Shown here: piece after piece, positions 47,760 to 59,118 of the stretch
How the letters are laid out: every line of letters begins with the position of its first letter
Position numbering within the stretch: position 1 is the first letter of the stretch
From: Megachile rotundata
Lineage: Eukaryota; Arthropoda; Insecta; Hymenoptera; Megachilidae
Length of the DNA: 64,000 nt
Assembly: GCF_050947335.1 (NCBI RefSeq)
Contig: NC_134993.1
Coordinates: 12,400,001 to 12,464,000, forward strand
Direction of reading: 5' to 3'
Notes under the pieces: generated by a model
Database searches by the model: none
The model's input: the letters and a program-made list of their open reading frames with translations, nothing else
Told to the model about the DNA's origin: nothing
Translations under genes and position numbers: made by a program

Positions 47760-50068
47760 ATGCCGCACACGGAGACAGAAAACATTACACGCGGTACTTA
47801 CTTTAATTCATTCTCGATCCAGTTAAACCGTGTAGTAACTATGCGAATGTTCACTCATTCATCACAAACCGAAGTTATCTTTGTATTTTCATTTTTCGTG
47901 AAAGTAACGATTGACTGTAACGTACTCATACGGTCGCTAGTAATTTTGTTGATCGATTGTGGATATTCAGTATTTCAGAATGAACAAGTAGAAGCTACGG
48001 GAGTATTCGATCTTTATTACTACAAACCGCTTAAAAAGTATTTAGTGTCGCTCGGGTTGAATCCGTACGTCGAGAGTGTAGGGAGCAACGTCAAACACAC
48101 TGTGGTGGTCTGCACCATAATCTCTGGCTTGATAGTACTGGTAAAACATTTACAATCACAGTATAAAATTGGATATTTTTAAATTTTTACAATTGCAAAA
48201 TATTATCACGCACTTCGCAGTGTCTACAGTTAATTGTAGTAATCAAGGCAAAGGACGTTGATAAAATAATCGACCAAATACCTGACATACTCCTGATGAT
48301 CACAAGCCTAATTAAATATGAGAACGTTGTACTGCACAAAAAACGCGTACGTATATCTGTAACCTCTATCTGTTCAAAATCTAACTGTTCTAATATTTAC
48401 AGTTTCAAGTACTGCTAAATTCTATTCTGAACGACTGGAAGCAGTGGACAAATGAACTACCGGTGCTGGAGAAGACGACCTCGCAGGCGGGTAAAATAGC
48501 CCGCTCATACAGAAGTATATACAGAAGTATAGCAATTTTTATAGCAAATGTAAAGTGTATTTTACAATGAAAACTTTACAGACACCCTAGCGGGGGCCAC
48601 AATATACTGCATATATTCTCCACTGATGAATCCTACTCTGGATTTAATTATTCCACTGAACGAAACTCGTCCAAAGGAGTTTCTGTTCAAGGCTTCTTAC
48701 GCGTTTATAGAAGTTGATGATCATTTTATCAGCGTGTTTCTTCATTTGAGTTGGATCGCGATCGTGACGGTCTACTGTATCGCAATCGTGGATTCGTTAT
48801 ACATATTAATCATTCATCACGTTTGTGGATTGTTTGACGTGTGCGGGTGAGTACTCGAAACCTTGTTACAGTCGGAAACGAAATAGTTCGTCTGCTTTTG
48901 ACGATATCGTTAAAATACGTGGTTTCGAAGCGAAAACTGCGTTGACTGCCGCAAACAAAATGGCCGCCATATTCGTAACCCAAGAAAAATACTTTATGCA
49001 GTACTTACGCTGTCCATATTTTTACAATACTTCCACTGATTTTATGAGCGTGTTTGAGACACCGATGCCAATTGTGGCAGACAACGTTAATTCGCCACGA
49101 ATACATTTACCACGGTCCTTTTTTAAAATATGTAGAATTTTTAATATTTTTGAACCATTGCTCTGAAGATAAAAATACGAATCCAATTAGAAATTAAAAA
49201 TTTTGTCAAGCCAATTCTAATACCTTACAATGCATAGATATCAGATCGAAACAGCAACACAAGACCCTGAATTGCGGTACGATCAGTTCAAGCAATGCGT
49301 GATGACTCATCATAAAGCTCTGATGTTAGTACCGTTTAAAAAGATTTGTAACTAAAATCGGAGACTTATAAGTGTTACTATTCTAGGCTTTTCGACAATC
49401 TACAGGAATGCAGCAAGAACATGTTTCTTGTTCTGGTTGCGATAAACATGACGCTCATCAGCATGACAGGCGTTCAAGTACATTGATATACTTCATATGC
49501 TTCATATGCTTCATATATTTCAAATAATTGATATACTTGATATACTTCACATACTTGATATACTTGAAATGTTATATTTGCATACTTAAGTAAAGACTAC
49601 ATCAAATTTTATCTACTTTGCAGATACTTATGGCTGTGGGTAAACCTCATGAAATGCTCAGATTTAGTCTGTTCTTTTTATGTGAACATATCCATCTGTA
49701 CATCATCAGTTTATTTGGACAAATCATACTGAATCACAGCGCAATATTAGCGGAAAGAATGTAAGTCATTGACCCTTAAAATCAAAATTAATACATGATT
49801 CAAATTTTCAATTAGATATAGTTCCGACTGGTACGAGATACCCATCAAGTTTCAGAAGTTACTTTGCATAATGATACTGAGGTGCAGTAAACCAGTCAAT
49901 CTGAACGCGGGAGGTCTCTACGATATGAACATGGAGAACTATGGAAAAGTATGTATTTTGTTTGAAAAGTTACGCCATTGCGTCATTTGTTAATGAACTT
50001 ATTTTTTATGAAAGGTATTGAAAGCGTGTATGTCATATTTCACGATGTTTGTGTCGATGACAGAATAA
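47760..50068 (+). CDS. OR-13, odorant receptor (with converted segment)
   Basis: Exons: 47760..47793, 47971..48140, 48221..48346, 48403..48514, 48582..48846, 49238..49324, 49387..49477, 49624..49760, 49816..49948, 50015..50068; 402 residues. Exons 1-4 and 8-10 are diverged (GLNPYVESVGSNVKHT; SYFTMFVSMTE, stop TAA). In contrast the end of exon 5, intron 5, exon 6 and most of exon 7 are nearly identical to OR-8 to OR-10. At exon 1 the usual AACA|GTACG donor reads AACATTACA and is lost. A GTACTT donor four codons later restores the same phase. Intron 7 has a short CTTCATATGCTTCATAT-type repeat (about 49490-49560). Confidence 0.9.
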
Positions 50069-51375
50069 TTTCACATCATACTACTCAAGTAACCATAATG
50101 ACGATAATGCATCCACTAAGTTTGCTATGGTGACATATTTTGCTATGAAATGGTTTTCTGCACGCATTGGTCACAGAGAATATGTTGGTAAAATATTTCA
50201 TAGAAATAAATATTTCAATCTTAACACAATGTAACATCAATCAACTTGAAAGGGATTTCAAAAATTTCTTTTTGACTCTTCAAATTCTTTAAGAAGTTAA
50301 ATATAGCAGTGATTAAATATTCAAGGTTAACAATGAGTAATAATTATTTCTATGAAAAGAAAAATTGGTGAACTTACACTGTAAATAATTCAAAGTGCAC
50401 AGTATTTGTATTGATGGAGATTATAAAACTGAATGTTGTCAAGTAAGTGAAGGGTGTTTTCTCTACCGGGTACTCTGTCCTCAAGAATCTTACATACAAT
50501 TACATCTCGCAGAAGAAGTTCTACAAAGCCCTACAGTTATAACTCACAGAAGTAGTTATGAAAAATGTACAATGTTCTGTGTTTAATACCTGTATAATAT
50601 GCAGTATGTCTGTATATCTAAATATTTGTATATCTGTATACCTGTATAATATCTGTAGAATATGTAATATGTCTATACGTTTGTCTTCAACATTAATAAT
50701 GAATCTGATGTGAAGTGTTAAGCGAACAGATGTCAACAAGCTAACACATGAGATGCAAATCCACTGTGACTTCCAGTTAAATTTCAGCAAATAAGAGTAA
50801 TGACACTAACTGCAATCCAACAGTAAAATCTGCTGCGTACCCTAGTAATGGATGCATTGAAACTTTTCAGTTCCGGAAAATGTGTAGATCCATGCAAACT
50901 TCACTACACAACTTAGGAAGATGTAGGCAGGTAACAAATATTAGTAAAATGCAACTACCATCACAATAATGCACAAAATTAATTTAAAATACCTATGTTC
51001 TTCAATATAGATCCTAGGTAAACAGAACTTCAGAGCACAAGTAGAAACTTCTTATAGACTTCACACCTGCTACTGACAATTTAACAGACACAATCGTAAT
51101 GTAACTTCACTTGTTTTAATGGTAACTTTTCTCCAAGGAATGCATCAACAGCAGCTGACTCCACGGTCCCCTTCCACGCTCGATAATTTTATAGATTAAA
51201 ACTGCACAAGTTTTAGCATGCAATATGGCGTCGTAATTGCAAGATAATAAGGTAATCTGCGTCTGCCAGTGAATCGGCAGGGCATGTACTGTTATTAACG
51301 ACGCGAAGGTGCGTGCAGGTTTTCGTCTTCCGACTTTTTATTTATTCATCGGTCACTTAACGAAGGAAAGAAGAA
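50069..51375. other. Intergenic region OR-13 to OR-14
   Basis: About 1.3 kb, AT-rich, with a loose TGTATATCTGTATA-type repeat near 50585-50680. I see no gene. No copy of the CAAAACCACC upstream block was obvious, which makes this spacer different from its neighbours. Confidence 0.5.
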
Positions 51376-51382
51376 TATAAAG
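51376..51382 (+). promoter_or_regulatory. TATA box of OR-14
   Basis: TATAAAG, 62 bp before the ATG, followed by the conserved TATTTCGATCGCG block at about 51409-51421. Confidence 0.7.
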
Positions 51383-51437
51383 TACACTTTTCGTTCATTT
51401 ATCGCAGTATTTCGATCGCGAATCACCGAAGCAATAC

Positions 51438-53878
51438 ATGGAACCCATGAAGGAAAACAGTACGCGATACTTCCTTTAATCTTGTAACTATGACATTCAT
51501 CTATTCATCTGCCGTGTTACAAGAATTGTCTTTGATTTTTGTTTGTCAAGGGTTTCATCTGTGTTGAATGTAACTATCATCACTTTGATAATTGATTTAA
51601 GATTGCGATTGAAGCGTCGACATTCAGAATTTCAGAACCAAGAACAAGCTAAGGATGTATTCGATCTCCATCACTACAAATCTCTTAAAAAGTATTTAAT
51701 GATGGTCGGATTCGATCCGTACAACGAGACGCGGGGAGTTAGGTTCAGAGAGAATCTGGTGTTCTACACCTTAATCATAGGCATAATACTAGTGGTAAAA
51801 TTTTACAATTTTATATTCCATTCAAAGATTTTTGAATCGTCAACTGTATCTGTGATTTTGTGATTCTTTTCTCTTCACATTTTTTATTTGCTCTTACTCT
51901 GTGGAGATCTAAAACGTCTTTGTATTTCCAAACCTTGAATCTACGTAGACGTCACATATTATCAATAGCCAGTTAAAACAACTGGATGTGTTCTTAGATA
52001 TAACCCTTAAAGTCGACGAATTTTAACAGAGAATTATTTGATGACCTCGTACTTCAAAAGTAATGTCAACTTGGATTCCACAGTTTTTACAGTTATGTGT
52101 AGTAATTCGAGAAATGGATTTGGATGCGATATTGGACGAAATACCTCATTTACTCCTGGCCTGTTTAAGCTACATAAAGCTTAAAAACATTTTTTTGAAC
52201 AAGAAACGCGTACGTATAAAATACTTCAAGAATGTTTTTTGTATGCTACACTGTTTCTTGTTGCAGATTAAAATATTGCTAAATTTTATTCTGAACGACT
52301 GGAAGATACTGAGAGATGAACTACCAGTGCTTGATAGAATTACTGAACAAGGGAGTAGACTTGCACACATGTACAGAGGTATAAAAATAATAGTTTTACA
52401 ATAATAGTCTTACGCAAAATGATCCATCTTACACAGTAACATGTAATACAGTAATGTTCTTCTTACAGTCACCTTAATGTGGGCCACAATAGGCTTCATA
52501 TACATTCCCCTAATAAACCCCACATTGGATTTAATAATACCTCTAAATGAAACTCGTCCAAAAGAACAACTATTCGGTGTGTGTTACGTATTCATAAACC
52601 CTGACGATTATTTCACCGCTGTTTTTCTTCACATGGGTTGGACCACGTGGGTGACGGTGTACAATATCATTACAGTAGATTCGTTATACATATTAATCAT
52701 TCATCACGTTTGTGGATTGTTCGACGTATGCGGGTAGGTACAATCAAAATTTTGTTACTTAATCAAAATAATTCGGTTATTAAACGATATACGTGAGATA
52801 TGATTTCGAGATGACAATGTAAGAACTGCCGCAGCAAAATGGCGGCCATATTGAAGACCTAGTACTACTCCGTCTTTTTCCTAACGCTTCTCGTTACTTT
52901 CCCTTCTATTCCATTACATTTGCGACGATTAGTGAAAATATTTGTGACCAACTCCTTAACAATTGTTTCGCAACCATTTCGCTACTTCATTTCATCTGAG
53001 AATATATAGAATCTCACCGCTGAACCATTGTTTCTGTAACTATAAAGATCAGTTAAAACTTTTCGGTCTTGCCAATTCTAATATTTTACAACCACAATGT
53101 TTAGATACCAGATTGAAACGATTTTCAAACGCAGTAATTTGCAACACTATCAGTTCAAGCAATGCGTGATTCATCATCACAAAGCTCTGGAGTTAGTATC
53201 GTTTACAGTGTAATTTACTGTACATTAACGGAACGAGTCTTACTGACCTTTCTTACGATTTTAGGTTTTTTAATTACCTGCAGGAATGCAGTCAGAATAT
53301 GAATTTGATGCTGGTCGCGATAACCATGATACTCATCAGCACGACGGCCGTCCAAGTAAATATATCCGTGTAATTAAATTAACACTACATCAAGTTTTAT
53401 TTATTTTGCAGATACTTATGCACATGGATCAGCCGCTTGACAGTGCCAGATTCATCCTGTTCTTTGTGTGCTCACACATTCATTTGTACATCATCAGTCT
53501 GTTCGGGCAAATAATACTGAACCACAGCAAAACATTAGCAGAAAGAATGTAAGAATGGTACTAAAGGATAAAAAAACAATACACAATTCAATGAGAAGTT
53601 ATTCATTTATGAAATGCACAGATACAGCTGCAACTGGTACGGGATACCGATAAAGTTCCAGAAATTACTTTGTATAATGATACTGAGGTGCAGTAAGCCC
53701 GCCATTTTGAGCGCCGGAGGACTCTATGACATGAACATGGAGAACTATGGAAAAGTATGTATCGGTTACGTTCGAAAATTTGTTACGCATCTACACGCAT
53801 TAATGGACTTTTTCTTGACAAAAGGCAGTGAAAGCGTGCATGTCATATTTTACGATGTTTCTGTCAATGAGGGAGTGA
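51438..53878 (+). CDS. OR-14, odorant receptor
   Basis: Exons: 51438..51459, 51628..51794, 52084..52209, 52267..52378, 52469..52733, 53105..53191, 53265..53355, 53412..53548, 53622..53754, 53825..53878; 397 residues. Landmarks: FQNQEQAKDVFDLHHYKSLK, VGFDPYNETRG, IPLNETRPKEQLFGV, DSLYILIIHHVCGLFDVCG, SLFGQIILNHS, LSAGGLYDMNMENYGK and YFTMFLSMRE. Introns 2 and 9 and the 3' flank are shared with OR-11, of which it is the likely partial donor or sister. The first exon is the shortest of the set, seven codons plus one base. Confidence 0.92.
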
Positions 53879-54919
53879 GTGTAAACCTGACAATATCAAC
53901 TAATGACGATGAAACGGTTGTTACCGATAAAACTATCAAAAATGGAAATGAAAAACGCAGTGCATATTCTGTGTACAAAGGAGATTGCATTTCAAGTAAA
54001 AAAATATTGAAGCATACAATGAAACATTAACCAGCTTATAAAATCGTGAATCATTAACATGTGTGAACATTGATGTATTATATTAATATTCTCGTATCCT
54101 GAAATAATAATGGTTGTATGATATGTCATGCATATTGACTACACGACTACATAATATAATTAATGTAGACTATCACTACTGTGACACTAAATTATTTGCA
54201 CTGCACCTGATGTGTGAAACTGATATTGACATGTGTGAAAATAAAATTATTATATTATATTGAAACTTTGATATTCTGAAATAAAATCGTTAGATAATAT
54301 TTTTCTTAATAATTGTACACGGTAGTACTCCGTGAAACGCAGTCTTAGTTAAAACTGTATTTTTTACTCTTATAACTGGTGATTTATATATGAAATATAA
54401 ATGGAAATCGTACGTATCATGCAGTATTTATTACGCAACACCTTAATCTATTTAATATATCACCGATATTTTGTCGAGCACAGTCCTCGTTAAATGGTAT
54501 ATGAGAGCTCTTTGGACATACGCCCGTAAACTGCAGAGACACACTGTTTATGTTCGAACTCACCAAATGTTCTGAATTGCCTTTGGGGAATCAATCGACC
54601 GATGATACTAACTACGGAACTTATCAAAATCCACTTACCTGACGGATGTTCCCCTGCAATTCGTTTCTGCCGCCATTGCTGTATTCAATATTTAACGACA
54701 AATATGGGCACTATTGACATAGACAGCAGAAAAGTGATTATCATAACATGCCATTGTTCGAAAATGTCTTCGTAATCTGCAGCTTTCATTCGAACAAAAG
54801 TTTCGTTACTGCATTTGATATTTCGCATCGTGTGATTGCATTGTTACGGTCTGCTGTGCGTGACAGTAACAGATTAATTTAACACTGTCATTGAGAAGAA
54901 ACTGAGTAGACAATCGCTC
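53879..54919. other. Intergenic region OR-14 to OR-15
   Basis: The first ~430 bp matches the OR-11 3' flank. Later a block with GACGGATGTTCCCC near 54640-54655 resembles upstream regions of OR-5 and OR-16. No gene supported. Confidence 0.5.
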
Positions 54920-54926
54920 TATAAAA
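54920..54926 (+). promoter_or_regulatory. TATA box of OR-15
   Basis: TATAAAA, 76 bp before the ATG, with TATTTCGATCGTG about 28 bp after it. Confidence 0.7.
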
Positions 54927-54995
54927 GACGATTTCCACGTTTCTATCGATGTATTTCGATCGTGTTATTTGCTGCAACAGTTGTATCGATTGAAA

Positions 54996-57633
54996 ATGGC
55001 GCTACTCGCGGACCATGAGGACGCAAACAGTACGCACGGTATTTATTTTAGTTGAACTGATAGTTACTTTAATCAAACTTCGATCTGCCATACTCGTTTC
55101 ATGACGATTATAAGGAACCGTATGCTCTTTCGTCTCTTGCCCTGCCACACTCATAACGCGCACTACATTTAACACTCGTATTTTCACTGCGATTGAATTT
55201 CGAAATTAATCTTCTTTATACGTCTTAACACTGTAGCAATTAGTTACCTACTAATGATGCAACTGTACCGGAAGTTGTAATGCGAGGGGGTTAGTTACAT
55301 ATCGATCAGACAAATCGATCGATAAAAAACGTCGATCGAACGTTAGACCTTTCAATTTTAAACCGCGTAACTGAACTAGGTTCTTCGATAATCGATTCGA
55401 GATTTCGATTTAAACGAGGATATTCAGCGTTTCAGAATCAACGAGTGCAGACGAAGAACGTATTCGTTCTTCGTAATTACAAATCGCTTACGAAATATTT
55501 AAACTTAATTGGATTAAACCCGTACCGTCATGCCCGGGGAAACAAAATTAGAGCGCACATGGTATACTCTGGCATGTTTATAGGCATGTTACCATTGGTA
55601 AGGAAATTATGTTTAATCGCAGTTACCAAGAATTTAATATGTTTTCTTAAAGGCCACTTGTTTCTATTCAACAATTTCTTTGTATTTATATTTTTAAACT
55701 AGTTCTTATTTCGTTTAATATTGTCACATAATATCGATACGCATATTTTAACGTACTACAGGTTATACAGTTCGGTATATCGATCAGCGAAAAAGATGTC
55801 GATGGAATAATCGACGAATTCCCACACATACTTACAGCGGTTGGTACTATGATTAAATTCTGCAACATTTCTTTGAATCATCAGCACGTACGTATATGTA
55901 AATCGACGATCAAAAAAATGTTTACATATGTCGAACACGTTATTAGACTATCTTCTCTATTATTTAAAATGTCAATGTTGGCAGTACTTATTTTTCCTTC
56001 TCTTGTTTTTTATCCTGTATTGTTCCTTTCTGTTCTATTATTCACAAATAATCACTGTGTTTATAATCTGCTAATTTTAAGTATTTTAAACTATTCACAG
56101 ATTTTTATACTCTAGCCTGTTGATTTTCTATTGCAGATTAAGACATTGTTGGATCTTATTTTAAAAGACTGGGAGGTGTTGACGAACGAACTGCACATGC
56201 TGAACAAAATTACGACGCAAGGAAACAGGATTGCCAATTTGTACAGAAGTATACACACAACTTAATGTCGATTGTGGCAATTGTTTTAACGTAAAATAGT
56301 TCAATTCGCATATGTTTTTTTTTCAGCAACATTATTGTCATTCTTAATGGTTTTTATAGCAATCCCATTGATTCCTCCCGCCTTGGATATTATTGCACCA
56401 TTGAATGTAACTCGTCCAAGACAACCAATGTTTCGTGCTAATTACGTGATCATAAAAGTTGACGATCACTTTTTCGTCACTTACGTGCACATGGCTTCTG
56501 TTGCTTCCCTAGGTGTGTTTATAATCGTTACGGTAGATTCCTTATACATGCTTATCATTCATCATGCTTGCGGACTGTTTGATGTGTGCGGGTAAATATT
56601 ATTGTTTTAAATAAAAACTTGTCCGTCTTGACAAAAAGGGAAATAAAAATTAAACCTTCTTATAACGTATTGTACACTAAAAATTAGTATTTAAGGAATG
56701 CTGACTGTTTCAGTCAAATACTGAATTAAAACTCTATCAAACTTTCATCCACACATTAATTACAATATTTTCTAATAACAAATCTATAGGTATCAGGTTC
56801 AAATGGCAACAAAAAATTCTATATTAAGCTATGAAGAGTTCAGGCAATGTGTGATCACTCATCATAAAGCTCTTCAGTATGTACTGATTACATGACAGTG
56901 AATTGTAAACATAGATATATGTATATAGCTGACATGATCATAGCTTACTTAATTCACTATTTACATTTTCAGCTTTTTCAATACCCTACAGGAATGCAGC
57001 CAGAACATGAATTTAATGCTAGTTGGGATAAACATGTTACTAATTAGCATGACTGCTGTTCAAGTAACAATGTCTTTATGCTTAAATTTCCCTAATATCA
57101 ATTACATTACATTTATTTTACAGATTATTTTGTATATTGATCAACCTGCAGATGCAATGAGATTTATATTGTTTCTTATTGCTGAAAAGTTTCATTTGTT
57201 AGTCATTAGCTTGTTTGGACAAATCCTGTTAAATTATGCTTCATCATTACCAGAAAAAATGTAAGTATTTAATGTGGCAATGTTTAATCATTATCATGTA
57301 TGTATTCACTGATTACATATTGATAAGTAACTTATATACTATTTTTCACATTTTTGGAATTTTGTGACAGATTTAGCTCAAATTGGTATGAAATGCCAGT
57401 CAAGTATCAAAAGATACTTTATATGATGATAATTAGATGCAACAAAACATGCAACCTGAGTGCAGGAGGATTGTATGACATGAACATAGAGAACTTTGGG
57501 AAAGTATGTACTGATAGTTGCATTGGTAGAGCTATAATGGTTGGATGTATGATAATGTTAAATTTGTTTTGTTTAAAAGACAGTTAAAGCATGCATGTCG
57601 TATTTTACAATGTTTCTATCACTGAGGGACTGA
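54996..57633 (+). CDS. OR-15, odorant receptor
   Basis: Exons: 54996..55029, 55428..55597, 55762..55887, 56137..56248, 56327..56591, 56790..56876, 56973..57063, 57124..57260, 57371..57503, 57580..57633; 402 residues, intact. Landmarks: FQNQRVQTKNVFVLRNYKSL, APLNVTRPRQPMF, DSLYMLIIHHACGLFDVCG, SLFGQILLNYA, LSAGGLYDMNIENFGK and TVKACMSYFTMFLSLRD. The last two features (ENFGK and a T-initial final exon) are shared with OR-16, and HHxxGLFDVCG with DSLYMLI is shared with OR-5. Two donors fit exon 1 (AACA|GTACGC and CACG|GTATTT), both phase 1, differing by two codons; I chose the first because it is conserved across genes. Confidence 0.92.
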
Positions 57634-59042
57634 TCTTTTGTACCTATTTATAAGTAATTATTTCAATTGATCATACTGGAGATAAAGCCAAGGTTCAATG
57701 ATGTGTGGTGGTGTAGCTAGGTGGTAGCTAGGGTATATCATAAAAAAAATTATTGAAATATTTGAATCATGATGCAGAATGAAATTTGAAACATTTTAAA
57801 CAAAATGTATCACACAGTTAACAGATGTATTAACAATTCAGTTAATAGTTTCTATAAAAATGTGGAACCTAGCTCAAAACCCTAATTACACCAATCAACA
57901 CAATTATCCAATGAATTAATCCATACATTTTACATATTGATAATAAATTGTTCACACTGAAGTTTTGATGTTGCAAGAAAATGTAAACAATTAACATACA
58001 CACACAACCAAATAAAACTGTTGCAACAAATCTGTCAAATTTATGAAAAAAAGTCCACCCATTCAAGTAAGTATAAAGTTTGAATTATTTGTACAATATC
58101 AAATAATAAATTCAGTTTATATCTCAGAATAAAATGTGTAAAACTTAATTACCGTTCTTCCGAAAATTAACCTCTTAAATGGCACTCGAATGTAGGACAC
58201 TTTTCTTGCGACAAACACACTTGTACAGCTTCATATTATTTCTGTGTAGGAAAGTAAAATGATTTAATTTACCTTCAATGAAATTAATTGTATGTACAAG
58301 CATCTGCTGACCCTACAAATATTCCACCCCGATCCAACCGCGAAGCGTGCTTCGCTAAATGTTTGAAGACACCTATAGACTGCAGGAAGTAGAATGAGGG
58401 AGACTGTGGAGTTCCACGTTGTAGTGATGGATATAACTTCATCGGTAAATTTTTAATTTATATTTTCCAAATAATTCTGGAAAATTATGTAATCTACTCT
58501 GTTTTAAACAAACTAATCACACTATATTTTATACAGGCGTAAAACCAGAAAGAATCACGCTTAGAACAGGAAGCATAAATCAGTTGTATCGAGCAGCATA
58601 TAACAATATATCTTCTTGAATAAAACTGATACAACATATACCATGATCTCGAATATTTACCGCCCTTCGAAGCACAAAGAGAATGCACTCATACCTTCAT
58701 GCAACATGTTTTACCGCCTTTCTGAAGTACTTAATTCTACTTGGTTTCGCATCACTATTTAATACGCATCAACGGGACGACTAATGACTATGTAGCACGT
58801 CAAAATTATAGTCATACAATGGATGTTCCCCTACGGTTCAACTGCCACAGAATTATTTTATTATTTAAGGACTTCTACAAACACGTTCTTAGCTACCACC
58901 AAATAACCCTACGCTATACGAAAGTCGCACTGTAATTTGCAGCTGACAGAAGGACAATTATTACATCCACATTCGGAGTGCTGTTATAGTGCAGCATGTC
59001 GAAAAATAATTTCTCCGAATGAAAGCGACATGATAATCACCA
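57634..59042. other. Intergenic region OR-15 to OR-16
   Basis: About 1.4 kb without a supported gene. Short open frames on both strands have no family similarity. A GATGTTCCCC block near 58820-58830 resembles upstream sequence of OR-15. Confidence 0.5.
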
Positions 59043-59049
59043 CATAAAA
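59043..59049 (+). promoter_or_regulatory. Degenerate TATA box of OR-16
   Basis: CATAAAA lies 76 bp before the candidate ATG, exactly the spacing of TATAAAA in OR-15, with the first T changed to C. A TTAATCGCGACATTTG stretch follows downstream as in other promoters. Confidence 0.4.
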
Positions 59050-59118
59050 TGCCACCTTCAATGTTTTTCCCGGAACACTTTAATCGCGACATTTGTTCCC
59101 GGTATTACACAGTTGGCG

